Shown: piece after piece, positions 48,367-58,830 of the stretch | How the letters are laid out: each line of letters opens with the position of its first letter | How positions within the stretch are numbered: the stretch's first letter is position 1 | Assembly (NCBI GenBank): GCA_035578905.1 | Contig: JAQJVL010000249.1 | Location: 872,001 to 936,000 of the forward strand | From: Stictocephala bisonia | Taxonomy: Eukaryota; Arthropoda; Insecta; Hemiptera; Membracidae | Direction: 5' to 3' | Length of the DNA stretch: 64,000 nt | Notes under the pieces: generated by a model | The model's database searches: none | The model's input: only the letters and a program-made list of their open reading frames with translations | Told to the model about the DNA's origin: nothing | Translations under genes and position numbers: made by a program

Positions 48367-49120
48367 TACTCGAAAAAAATGCCAACTACTCGACTCGGCT
48401 TGAACTAAAAAATCACTACTTGCACATCCCTACAAAATACATTACAAAATCTATATAAACTATTAATATTTACTTTCATCAATTAATGGTCAAAATCAAA
48501 GATTAGGATTTACTTGTGAAAATGTAACTTCGATGAAACATGTATTGTTTATTTTTAAACTTGTAGTTATATAAGTAATATTCTATAACTATTTAACCTA
48601 TGTGGATATATACATTCCTAGATGATAGCTCTTCAATTTACTCTGCATATTTTAAACTTAAGAAAATGTTACCAAGTGGTTTTTGTGTGATAAGAAACAT
48701 GGCAATTATGGTTTATGTTTTTAGATGCTACAAATGAAATGATAGATACTTAGGGGATTTTTCATGAATGAAAAGGTTTTAGCGAATCAATTATTGTAGC
48801 AGCTATTTCTTTCTCTCTAGGCTTATAGAGAGGCTCTCTGAAGAAGTAAAAATCAGGTATAATCTTTGAAAAAAACTAAAAGTGAACTAGCTGGACTGTC
48901 CTTTCCTGAAATAATATAACAATGAATATATTTGTTGTTGTATTGAGAAATACAAAAAGTATTTCAAACCATTTTAAGGTTATAAATACTTGCTGCTATT
49001 AGAAATGATGTTTTCATATTTTTTGACAAGTTATTTTCAAATACATTTCTCTGAAAATGTTATTTCACTATATATTATTAATGTTGCAGTACAAGCCAAT
49101 ATAAATGTAAAATACCGGAC
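48367..49120. other. Intron B-C, no feature recognised
   Basis: AT-rich intron sequence directly downstream of exon B. Confidence 0.4.
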
Positions 49121-49297
49121 CTGCAGTTTCACCAGGAACATAGTCACTTGAGTGTGATGGTGGTGTCACTTGTTGGCCCTGGTTCACCTGAGACAAGACC
49201 AGCTCCACTGTCTCTGGCGCTTTGGAAATCAAATGTAAGGCATCATTATAATGCACACTTAAAATATTCTGTCCGTTAACTGCTTGTATCTGGTCTC
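49121..49297 (-). CDS. PDZ scaffold gene, exon B (second half of first PDZ domain)
   Basis: The acceptor TTTTGTTGCAG precedes 49297. Two bases complete the Gly codon left by exon A, then DQIQAVNGQNILSVHYNDAL and HLISKAPETVELVLSQ complete a PDZ domain: beta-4, the conserved alpha-2 helix with the peptide-groove residue His-Tyr-Asn-Asp-Ala-Leu region, and beta-5. A linker (QGQQVTPPSHSSDYVPGETA) follows. Two donors in the same phase are possible: CAG|GTCCGG after 49121, given here, or CTG|GTGAAA after 49133. A third, CAG|GTGAAC straight after VLSQ, is in the wrong phase for either downstream exon. Phase 1 fits both exon C and the alternative exon at 44933. Confidence 0.82.
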
Positions 49298-49689
49298 CTG
49301 CAACAAAACATTTATGTACAAGTATTAACAATATACTGTTACCATTGAGTTCATCCTGGCCGTTGAGTTATACTGTTACTGGCCTGTTTCACTGCCTTTC
49401 TACAACACCTACATTATTAATTTAAAAGCTATTTACGGCAAAAATATTTACATATTTTATTGTTTTCACTCTTACACTAAGTTTTCTTATGGATAGCAGT
49501 TTATAATAAATCCTCTGTTTTATTCCATTAGTAAGTATAATGTTTATAGTGGGCATTTTAAAATAAGATTTGCTTTCCAAACCTCTGGTCCCTAAGAATT
49601 GTTTCTTAAGTGATAGTAAATAATATATTTATTTCTTTTTACTGGTTTTAAAAGAGATTTGACCAGAGTATCATTATGAATGATTAATA

Positions 49690-50416
49690 GCAAATGCATT
49701 TTTTAATTCAATTCAATTCAAAATGCTTTATTTGTAAATGTACAAAGGTACAATAAATAGCGTCAAATTAAGTTAAAGCTAGTTAAGGCTATTAAAGCTT
49801 ATTAAGTTGGTTAAAATCTTTAGCAGGGCTAAACATGTGTTAGAGATTTTAATTCTTAATTTAGACAAAGCATGAATTTGTCACCAAAGTGCTGGAGTGA
49901 CCGGGCATTCTATAAATTCCCACGATGGTGGTCCATGAACTCGCCAACTGTATAAAAAGCATTAGACACAAGGTGACTTTTCAGCCGAGATTTAAATAAT
50001 TTTTGGGAAGTTTGAGATTTAATTCGTTCAGGGAGAACACTGACCAATCTGACTCCCATCTGCGAGGGAAGGCGTTCAAACGCCACCGTCTTGTGTTGTT
50101 CAATGTGGTAGGCGGCCCTCGCCCTTGTCTCATATCCATGGACGTCACTGCCGCTAGTCAAACTACATTTGTAGTGACAGTACACCGCCGTCTCAAGGAT
50201 GTAAAGACAAGGAAGAGTCAGCAGTTTCAACTCCCTGAACGCTGTTCTGCACGACTCTCTGTATTTTAATTTCAAAATGACTCTCATAGCTTTTTTCTGG
50301 AGTTTAAAAATTCTTTCAAAAAGGGTGTTTGCACTACTGCCCCATAATATTATGCCGTACGAGAGATGGGGGTATACATGGCCATAATAGGCCATTAGTA
50401 GAAGTTCTAAAGGCAT
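49690..50416 (-). pseudogene. 5'-truncated LINE, ORF2 C-terminus and 3' tail
   Basis: One open minus frame of 168 codons: AYYGHVYPHLSYGIILWGSS (the classic thumb motif), KLQKKAMRVILKLKYRESCR, then LTLPCLYILETAVYCHYKC and a charged tail ending FMDHHRGNL. The 3' untranslated part ends near 49700 with AATAAAGCATTTTGAATTGA and tandem GAATT units, a short-repeat tail typical of Jockey/CR1-like LINEs. It is uninterrupted, so insertion is younger than the other LINEs here, but 5' truncation makes it non-autonomous. Confidence 0.88.
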
Positions 50417-50737
50417 CTAATTAGGATATTAGATGATGGCAGCAAATACAAAACACTGAACTGTCACACAACCTTAATACTATGTACAGGGACACTCATT
50501 AAAGTGATTGAGTTTGGTCAAACAAGTTGAAGGAGACATTTTGCCAGTTGAAGTTAGGACCTGGAGACCAATGGCTAAAGGAACTACCATCACTGACCAG
50601 GCAGGTAGACTGAATGCTGAATGGAATCACTCTTAGGTTATCCATCCAAGGAACAGCCATCCTTGTGATACCGTTGGAGCCTTTTTTGAGCTCTTTTTGC
50701 ATCTAGTATGGTTCACGATACTTGGGCAAAAGCAAAA

Positions 50738-50840
50738 AAATACCACTGTACGTGTATGGGTGGTGGGTGCGTCAATACCACTGTACGTGTATTGGTGGGT
50801 GGGTATGTCAATACCACTGTACGTGTATGGGTGGGCGGGT
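50738..50840 (+). repeat. GTATGGGTGGG-family minisatellite, three units
   Basis: Three units of about 35 bp: ACCACTGTACGTGTATGGGT then GGTGGGTGCGTCAAT. A single reversed unit remnant lies near 51045-51066. Confidence 0.9.
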
Positions 50841-51279
50841 GGACAAAATGGTCTCACACAGTCCATGTTTGTGATAAATATCAATTTAAAAGACATCCTC
50901 AAGTACCTGTCTAATGTATTCTGGGCTTCTACTGAGAAAGACATTTTTGTTTAGTTTAAATGCAAATTAAAAAAGCTTGAGTGTTCCAGCTTACAAATGT
51001 CCTCGAATATATCAAATAATGAGGCAACTACACAGGACAGACCCGCCCTTACACGTACAGTGGTATTTTATGTTTAGGCGTTCAGGATTAAATAAATAAT
51101 TTTGTAGCAAAAAAAATGTAGTTTATAAAATGCAGTGTTACTACAAGAGTTCAGGCTATATCTAAGTAAAAACAGTTAAAATTAAAAACAATTATAACAT
51201 CTGGATCTGGGGCCCTCACTCTCTCCACTCTCCATTTATTCCTTTATTTTAGTATTTGTATTCAAAAACTTGAGATATG
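50841..51279. other. No feature recognised
   Basis: AT-rich spacer apart from the minisatellite remnant near 51050. Confidence 0.35.
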
Positions 51280-52530
51280 AAATGAAATAATCTTTATTCA
51301 TAAAATATACAAGATTGTATACATCAAATAGTGTCAGCAATAATAAAGTAGCCATATTCTCAACATAATGTATCGTCAAACTTGAGTTTCATGTACGAGT
51401 ATATTTATAAAAATTAAAATAATGTCATGAAAAATACTTCTCAATACTTTACAAAGCTTTTTCAAACAGATATTGTTTTAGATACAAGTTAAATTTCTTA
51501 TAAATTTACATTGTTATACCTTTTTATTGTGCAGGCAAAGTTTACACATTTAGATTTAGTAAATGTATAAACTAGTTCACGTTAGGGCTACTATTTTAAT
51601 AAATTAAATGATAAATATATTGAGTAAAGGGTACTTTATTATATTTATCATTTAATTTATTAGATTTAGTAATAGATTTTTCCCTGTCAGAAAGCTATCA
51701 ACATCTTGTATCAGGTACTGTGTGTTTGTTTCTACTGGATTTTTGTCAAGCAACAACAGGCTGATATCACCTTCATACATAAACAAATTCATCCCATATG
51801 AGACTGAACTTAATTGTAGTTTTATATGGGTTATATTACATACAAATTAGAGGAGCCAGAAGTGAACCTTGGGGAACTGAACAATTAATTTATTTAATAT
51901 CTGATTTTTAGTCTGCAAGAAGTTATTTTGAAATATTTTTATTTCGACATACTCTTTGCGATTATCAGGCAAGACTTTATAACCATTAAGTTCTTTATCC
52001 TTTATTCCCAAATATAATAATTTTTCAAGTAATTTGCTATGTGAAACACTGTCAAAAGCTTTAGTCGAATCCAGGAACGCAGCAGCTGCATTATTCTCTG
52101 AATCTAGTACTTATACAATATTTTCTACTAAGTCAATTAAGACTGTTGTACAAATCTCTTTATGTCTAAAGCCATGTTGCTCAGTATCCAATAATGAATT
52201 TTTCTCAAGAAATTTGGTTAACTGAAGAAGCATACATTTCTCAAAAACCTTTGAAAGTGACGGCTGAACAGCAACAGGTCCGTAGTTGTTCGGGTCAGTG
52301 CTGTCACCACTTTTTACAAAGGAATGATTTTAGAAACATCTCAATAGGATATGTATGAGATATAATAGAACTATTTATTACATGTACTAATGGCTTAAGG
52401 AGAGCTTTCTTAGCTTTTAAGATTAATATAGTGGGTATCTCATCATAACCTGAAGACCACTTAGGCTTAATTGATTCTATAACTTTACGCAATTTTGTTT
52501 CATTTAATGACTTAAAGTAAAATTAAACCA
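51280..52530 (-). pseudogene. Decayed LINE, reverse transcriptase
   Basis: The minus strand from 52530 reads SIKPKWSSGYDEIPTILILK (RT motif 0/1, SSGYDEIP), then DPNNYGPVAVQPSLSKVFEK (NYRPI-like), LEKNSLLDTEQHGFRHKEIC (QHGFR), and AAAFLDSTKAFDSVSHSKLL (motif A, D-x-x-KAFD). Further on, GMNLFMYEGDISLLLLDKNP stands where YADDTSLL is expected, so the catalytic Asp pair is degraded to EGD. Several frameshifts and stops occur. The 3' end near 51290 has a TCTTTATTCATAAAATATAC-type tail in plus reading. A perfect 22-bp hairpin (51598-51661) lies within the 3' region. The copy is dead. Confidence 0.82.
51598..51661. repeat. Perfect 22-bp inverted repeat, 20-nt loop
   Basis: Arm AATAAATTAAATGATAAATA plus TA at 51598-51619, with its exact complement at 51640-51661. 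Direct copies of TAGATTTAGTAA stand on either side, at 51551 and 51661. Confidence 0.85.
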
Positions 52531-53021
52531 ACGTTATATACTACTGGATCGCGCGTTGGCCCTAAGACGCTGCAGTAGGTTTCCGAGCATGCATACTGGT
52601 GTGTTGAAGAGTGCATTCGGCCCTGGAAAGCTCTAAGAACTCTGAGCTCTACAATGATCAAACCTAAAATTGACTACATTTCCTGCAATTATCCTCAATT
52701 ACTCTTATTTCCCGATCAAGATTATTTGATTATATTTTTAGAAAATTAAATTATTCTATTTATTCCAGTAATAGCCATATTTATACCTCAGTTTTCATTT
52801 CAAGGCTTATCAAATGCTTTTGATATAATAAATTGTTATATTATTAGATCAAATTATATTTATATATATTTTTTAAAGTAAAATGTTATAAACAAAATTT
52901 TCATATACTTCAGGATTTGTCTCCCTGTAAACAATTAGTTAAGTGTAGAGTAGTTCCTGTAGGCCTAAATGGTTAGTTATAGAAGAACTTGTGTTTCGTT
53001 TTAAATGTAAGTATATCCTTA
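52531..53021. other. No feature recognised
   Basis: AT-rich apart from a GC-richer stretch at 52545-52640 that is not coding. Confidence 0.35.
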
Positions 53022-53298
53022 GGCTTGGGTCACATTCGGCGTGTTTCACATCGTGGTCGAAACACTGCTTTTCAATTGTTTCCAGCGGTTACCGGCAGAT
53101 CCGCTGAGTGTTGTCACACTGGGCTGAGCTACCGCTCTACTGGATGACCGCTCTACGAAGGGAGGATGACTCGTCTTTGGAAATTGCTGTGAATTCATAT
53201 TTAATACTTTTTACTAATTTAATAGTACTCATTTTTTACTACTTACTGTACTTACTACATTTTAACTTACTTTTTACTAATTAATACTCATTTAATAG

Positions 53299-54043
53299 TA
53301 CCAATGTACGTGTATGAGAGGGTGGATGGGTCAGTATCACCGTACGTGTATGAGAGGGTGGGTGAGTCAGTTGCCATGGGACGTGTATGAGAGGGTGGAT
53401 GGGTTAGTTACCACAGGACGTGTATGAGAGGGTGGATGGGTCAGTTACCACAGGACGTGTATGAGAGGGTGGATGGGTCAGTTATCACAGGACGTGTGTG
53501 AGAGGGTGGATGGGTCAGTTACCACAGAACGTGTATGAGAGGGTGGATGGGTCAGTATCACCGTACGTGTATGAGAGGGTGGGTGAGTCAGTTGCCATGG
53601 GACGTGTATGAGAGGGTGGGTGAGTCAGTTGCCATGGGACGTGTATGAGAGGGTGGATGGGTTAGTTACCACAGGACGTGTATGAGAGGGTGGGTGAGTC
53701 AGTTGCCATGGGACGTGTATGAGAGGGTGGATGGGTTAGTTACCACAGGACGTGTATGAGAGGGTGGATGGGTCAGTTACCACAGGACGTGTATGAGAGG
53801 GTGGATGGGTCAGTTATCACAGGACGTGTATGAGAGGGTGGATGGGTCAGTTACCACAGGACGTGTATGAAAGGGTGTGGATGGGTCAGTTACCACAGGA
53901 CGTGTATGAGAGGGTGGATGGGTCAGTTGCCACAGGACGTGTATGAGAGGGTGGATGGGTCAGATACCACAGGACGTGTATGAGAGGGTGGATGGGTCAG
54001 TTACCACAGTACGTGTATGAGAGGGTGGATAAGTCAGTACCAA
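53299..54043 (+). repeat. 37-bp minisatellite, about 20 units, with higher-order structure
   Basis: Unit ACCACAGGACGTGTATGAGA then GGGTGGATGGGTCAGTT. Variant units (ATCACCGTACG, GCCATGGGACG) recur in the same order in separate blocks near 53330, 53555 and 53700, so multi-unit blocks were duplicated. Related to the GTATGGGTGGG arrays elsewhere, but the unit reads GTATGAGAGGGTGG. Confidence 0.95.
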
Positions 54044-54095
54044 CATACATTAATAATATTTAAAGAAAAATAGGAGATTCGGAGTGTACCCATTA

Positions 54096-54850
54096 AGCTG
54101 GTTTTACACCAAAATCTTCCACTAAGTTGCGGTAATTTGTTACTTTTTCTGTCTTCCACTTGTGGAGAGACAAATCTTCCTCTACATTTTTGTTTCCCGT
54201 GGAGTGTCGTTAAAGATCAAAGAATGTTGACAAAAAGTGGGAGCTTTGTTGCTGTGTGCTTTGTGCAAACAGCTTGTATAGGAAACTAGTGGAAAACTGT
54301 CCCCCTCCACGTGCCCCGGACGTGACCTCTTGGATAGGCACTGCTTTTCTGCAGTTTGTGTCACGTTTCTTGATTTTATGTCCGATTATTGAAATCATAT
54401 ACTCAAAGTCACTACTGGTCATTCTGAGAAAGTTTTCGACACTCCCGTCGTACCTCAGCTCACCACTCAACGGATCGACGCCATCTTCTTGGAGGTATCA
54501 TGGCGCTGCCACTGTACCAATCCCCAGCCTTCAACGAGTGTGACACCGAAAATCTTTGGGGACCTCTTGTACAGTGGCTGGCTATAATGACACAGGCAAC
54601 CACGGCAATAATTGCGTCTTCTTTGTCCGACATCCTTTACACTACTGTGTTTTAATCTTTCGCGTGTCAATTCTTTGGCAATAAAATATGTCCACTTGTT
54701 CCTCTAAATTTGAGAAAATCAACTTTTAGTTTTCTACAAAATATCTTCCACTTGTTGCTCTAATTTGAGAAGAGCGACTTTTAGTTGACAACTTTTCTAC
54801 AAACAATTTGTTGTCAACAATTAGGTGTCAACTTCTGTGTAAACGCGGCT
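54096..54850 (-). mobile_element. Inner Harbinger-like element, 755 bp
   Basis: Ends AGCTGGTTTTACACCAAAAT (left) and AGCCGCGTTTACACAGAAGT (inward from right); flanks TTA and TGA, an imperfect 3-bp duplication. It contains a minus-strand Harbinger transposase N-terminus. The rest of that gene is deleted. The element lies inside the outer Harbinger at 53022-55773. Confidence 0.65.
54182..54543 (-). pseudogene. Harbinger transposase N-terminal fragment (inner element)
   Basis: The minus frame includes LRYDGSVENFLRMTSSDFEY and MISIIGHKIKKRDTNCRKAV, the 'F-x-RM-x-x-x-x-F-x-x-L' and 'I-x-x-x-T-x-x-R-x-A-I' pattern that opens Harbinger transposases. The following text drifts into a frame without the usual ERL-x-x-x-LRFLATG or catalytic motifs, so the gene is truncated. 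Confidence 0.7.
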
Positions 54851-54853
54851 TGA

Positions 54854-55053
54854 AATACAGTGTGTTTGCAAGACGGCTAGTACCATACTCTGATGGTACA
54901 CACAACTATTTGAAGTTCTTCTCTTATATCCGGATGAGTGAACCATCATTTTCAGAACTATATTCTATATTGAGGGACAGTGTTACGAAGCATGACACAA
55001 GATTAAAATTACACATATCAGTACAAGAACGATTGGCTGTTACTTTGAGGTAA
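54854..55053 (+). pseudogene. Harbinger transposase fragment (outer element)
   Basis: The plus frame FARRLVPYSDGTHNYLKFFS, YIRMSEPSFSELYSILRDSV and TKHDTRLKLHISVQERLAVT ends in LR and a stop directly after an exon-end-like GAG|GTAAGA. This is the N-terminal block of Harbinger transposases up to ERLAVTLR, where an intron commonly lies. No catalytic part follows. The upstream side begins at the border of the inner element, so that insertion cut the gene. Confidence 0.75.
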
Positions 55054-55776
55054 GAATCAATTAATAATACATCCACTCACAGGCCAGATTTTGAATTAAC
55101 GAGACTAGTTATCGTGTTTGTAGGCACTTGTGAGTGGTTGACTTTGTAAAAATGTTTCTTAGCTAAAGAAGAATAGTGTAAAATATTGTTGCATACATGT
55201 TACAGTAAAAAGTCTAATTTTGAACTTGAGATTGTCTAATTAAATAAATAATTTAAGACTTACTTTCTTTGTTCTTTTATTCAGACTTTAGTTGTCAATC
55301 ATACTTTGTCCTATCTCTATCCATGTTTTACTTTTCAAGTCTCTATTAATATCATCTTTGTTAGACATCTGTCACAACAGTGGATGAAGATGAATTTCAC
55401 TAATTAATTTTTCCGTGTCAAACATAGTAAAAGAAAAATAATAAAGAATAAAATAATATTCACAATCAGTAAGCAACATAAGAACTCCCACAGCGCAGAT
55501 TGTGTACAAATTACCAACATCAACAACGAATTACTTGGAGAGGGGGAAGGACAGGCTGCGGTAAGTTCGCTGAATGTGACTGCATCCATTTGATAGCATG
55601 TGGAGCGGTTTTCCAGCGGTTTCATCGCCACGCTCGAAAACCGCGTCCAGCGGCGGTCATAAATCTACCCCAACGGAAACACGCTGAATGTGACTGCTCC
55701 CATTTAATTCAATGCGAAACAATTATGTCACGGTTGTACTGCGACGTGAAACACACCGAATGTGACCCTAGCCTTA

Positions 55777-56160
55777 GAATAACGTACTAGTAATTTATAT
55801 GATAATGATGCTATTATACAGTTAGTGGTTAACTTCTGTCAAAAATAAAGATGTTTTGATTTAATTCACTTTGTAAATTCACTTACTCAGAAACTTGTGT
55901 TAGAGATTTAATGTAGTTAATTTTGATTTTAAGTAGTTATGTAATTGTTGTATTATTTATTTCAATAATCTGTGTTGTAAGAATACCAACATTTAAAATA
56001 CAGTAGTTCAATTTTTTGTTACTAATCCAAATAGAATTGGATTCTAGGCTATTTGTGCGATATAAATAGGTTAAAATGCTTGGTTTCAATTTAATAAATT
56101 TCGTCTTAAAACAAAGCTAACAAATAAAAGAATACATATATAAGAAATATATTTCTTTAC
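55777..56160. other. No feature recognised
   Basis: AT-rich intron sequence. Confidence 0.35.
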
Positions 56161-56340
56161 TTAAAGTTGATATATACGTTTAATTCTTAATAGATAAATT
56201 GCCCATAGTTTGTCTAAATTACGATGGTTACTACTGCATGCAAGGCCAGCAACTGCTTTTTGCCTTAATAGGTCCTTCAATTCTTCAAATACAACCCTGA
56301 AAATCGGCTCAGCCACTGCAGCCCAGCCCGCAATCCAGTA
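56161..56340 (-). other. Protein-like open stretch, unassigned
   Basis: The minus strand encodes AGWAAVAEPIFRVVFEELKD and LLRQKAVAGLACSSNHRNLD before a stop near 56161. The Ala/Glu/Leu-rich composition differs from the intron around it. No clear acceptor or family match. It could be a transposon remnant or an exon. Confidence 0.25.
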
Positions 56341-56989
56341 GTATATATTGATGAAATAAACTATAGGTGAAAATTTATTAGTCATATCAAAGTCAATATT
56401 TTTCTTCATAATTCCTGGATTAATATAATTTTCCCCCATATTCACATAAAAAGAATTAATTACATTACACACTTTTTTGGGATTTGAAATGAACTTATTT
56501 TTTCTTTTAAAACTATAGAGTTTCTTGATCTGATTTTACAATTTTATGTTTCAGAATTAATTAATTGCCAAGTAGTTTTTACAACATTACTTGATTCTTT
56601 GATCTTTTGACTGAAGTAGCTATGCTTCTTTTTATGTAACATAGATTTGTAATTTTTACTTTGTTTGCACTTTTTCCTGTATGACTGGTTATAACATGCT
56701 CTATAGCAATAAAATTATTAATTAACTTCCTTCTCTCATTTTTTAATTTATTGTCTATCCATTTGCTTTTTCAGGGTACATTTTGTGGTTAACTTTAGGA
56801 AAATATTTTTCAAAGTACTCATTGAACATTTCTTGTAAAAAGAATTATGAGTTGTATTGTTAGATTACATAGTCAAATTATTGAATTACTTTAATAGAAC
56901 TAAAAATTATTTTTCAATCTAATTTAAAACCTGTGTAATATATAACACCCGAATAGGTTTGAAAATTAAGCATAAAAAACACAACTTAC
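56341..56989. other. Intron A-B, no feature recognised
   Basis: AT-rich intron sequence directly downstream of exon A. Confidence 0.4.
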
Positions 56990-57111
56990 CTATATAGATA
57001 AGGCCTGATTTCTCTGCAGCACCATTTGGTACAAGTGACTGGATGTACACACAGCCATCAGTTCCTTCTGTCACTTTTATTCCCAACCCCGTTTTGTAAT
57101 GCTTTTTTAAT
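56990..57111 (-). CDS. PDZ scaffold gene, exon A (first half of first PDZ domain)
   Basis: A 122-nt internal exon. The acceptor GGTTGATTTCAG precedes 57111 and the donor ATAG|GTAAGT follows 56990. It encodes LKKHYKTGLGIKVTEGTDGC, then VYIQSLVPNGAAEKSGLIYI and G, a clear PDZ first half: binding loop GLGI, then V-x-S-L-x-x-x-GAA-x-x-SG before the glycine-aspartate turn. The first base completes a codon from an upstream exon not recognised in the remaining 6.9 kb, so the 5' end is outside or in a small exon I cannot see. It joins exon B in phase 1. PDZ domains bind C-terminal peptides of membrane proteins; a cytoplasmic scaffold role is inferred. Confidence 0.87.
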
Positions 57112-57489
57112 CTGAAATCAACCTTGAATTAAATTATGGTAACATGAGTAGGGATTTGTAGTAACAATGTCTACATTATTATTATTATTATTTTTACAGT
57201 ATATATAAAAATAAAAATAGTTTTCATTGAAATCTTAATTATCATATTATACACGGTGAGTTTTAAATCAGTTACTCCCTAACTTTTTTCTACAGTAAAA
57301 TGTTTGCTTTTTGAATATGCCATTAAAGAAATACTAAACCTCACTAAATTTCAGAGTGTTTCAATATTATTAGAGATTACTCGGGGTCTAAGATCTAGGA
57401 GTCAACTTCAAAATTTTAAATGGGAACTTGTTCATATGATATGTTATTTATCATTTCAAGCTGAAAACGATAGTGCAATCATATTTTAA

Positions 57490-58144
57490 CCCTTTCGATG
57501 CCGGGCATATTTTCCCTTGGTATGCGAGAAATGCCGGGGGTATTTTTACTGAATATGCATAGTTTATGTTATTTTGTTCTAACTTTGTCATTTTTCAATA
57601 TATTTTCATAATTATTTTTTGGTTTTTCTTGTTTTGAAATGCTCTTTTTACTACTTATATATTTTCTTAAATAAAATATTGGTTTTAATTTGTAAAATCA
57701 ACTTTTTTAAAAATTAAAAATTTTTTTAATTTTTCAATTTTGAAACTTTTCAGACCATACAACAAAAATACTAGGGCTATAAAAGTGACTTTATTTGAAA
57801 GAACATTTAATTACCAACATGCATACCAAATTTCAAAGTCTTGCCTTGAAAATCCCACGATTTATCGTAATTTTTTTCGACAGTACAAAATGACATATTT
57901 GTCACAATTGAGCGATTATTTCAAGTGTGACAAATATATTTCAACAAACGCATATTTAAAAGATGTTTAAAACACTTTTTCTGAGTACTATAATCAATTC
58001 TCAACAGATTGGTACCGTATATGTGGCATATTAACGAAAATGCCTTATCGAAAAAAAAAATTACGAGCGGTCCGAAATATCGGACCGCGGCATTTTTAGC
58101 GTAACTACCGCTGTCCGATTTATCGGACAGCGGCATCGAAAGGG
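57490..58144. mobile_element. TTAA-flanked piggyBac-type MITE, 655 bp
   Basis: TTAA on both sides (57486-57489, 58145-58148) and perfect 14-bp inverted ends CCCTTTCGATGCCG. The right end has two strong palindromes centred 23.5 and 66.5 bp from the terminus. The left end has only degenerate GCCGGGCATATTTT-like copies. No transposase. Confidence 0.88.
58067..58131. promoter_or_regulatory. Phased palindromes of the 57.5-kb TTAA MITE
   Basis: GGTCCGAAATATCGGACC centred 58077.5 and CTGTCCGATTTATCGGACAG centred 58120.5; spacing is exactly 43 bp. The element end (58144) is 23.5 bp beyond the second centre. Confidence 0.8.
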
Positions 58145-58253
58145 TTAAAAAGGATATGTCGTTTTAAAACCAACTATGTTCCCATTAAAAATATTGAAGC
58201 TTTCATAAACTGCTGAAACAACTTAGAGGGTAACTAACCTAAAACTCACCCTG

Positions 58254-58830
58254 TATAATGAGCCTTAGTAAATGTCAAATCTGCACGTACTTACAATGTA
58301 TCAAAGATATTGTCCAATATTTTAACTCCTGCTTTGAATACTTGAACTCATTGGCCTACCAGTTTCTCCAGGCCCTGAACTACAAAGGTATTCCTATTAT
58401 TATTCTCGAAAATGCAGTTTATTACTTTAACTTTTATTAAATTAGTTTTAGTTTTCAGATTTTTATGAAACATAGGAGATTTTTTTTCTAATAACAACAC
58501 CTCTAATAGCCTTGTTGAATTAATGTGCCAACAGGCAATCAGGACAAGAACAAATCTGGATACCAGAAGTTACTACTCTAACCATGATCTAATCACTAGG
58601 GGTTTGCGATGCATTAAAGAATCGATGATTCAGGACCTGTAAAAATGTCAATGCATTAAAAGTAATGTGATGCATAAGCTATATCGATGTTTCAGAATTA
58701 TTTTGCAGAACCAAAATGACGAAAAATTAAGAAAAAAATGCCTTTTTAATCAACAATATTTATTGATGCGTCTTTTAGCATTAGTACTTTGATGTTTTAA
58801 ATAAAATATTTTACAATAAGAGTTTTAAAA
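58254..58830. other. No feature recognised
   Basis: AT-rich sequence between two MITEs. A 60-codon frame at 58258 is not convincing. Confidence 0.35.

Larger units (their letters stand above)
53022..55773 (+). mobile_element. PIF/Harbinger element, 2.75 kb, with nested insertions
   Basis: Ends are inverted repeats, GGCTTGGGTCACATTCGGCG and, inward from the right, GGCTAGGGTCACATTCGGTG, both continuing TGTTTCAC. TTA flanks both sides (53019-53021, 55774-55776), the 3-bp TWA duplication expected for Harbinger. It contains a minisatellite (53299-54043), an inner Harbinger-like element (54096-54850) and a plus-strand transposase fragment (54854-55053). Subterminal GC-rich repeats with the core CCAGCGG occur at both ends. 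Confidence 0.85.
57252..58253. mobile_element. TA-type TIR element containing a TTAA MITE
   Basis: Ends CACGGTGAGTTTTAAATCAG (left) and CAGGGTGAGTTTTAGGTTAG (inward from right), then GTTACTCCC and TTACCC. TATA-rich flanks fit a TA target. Without the nested insertion it would be about 345 bp. Probably a mariner-like MITE. Confidence 0.75.

Noticed and set aside
53299..54043. Repeat array resembling a CRISPR array
   Set aside because: Units are contiguous with no unique spacers, and the context is a eukaryotic transposon.
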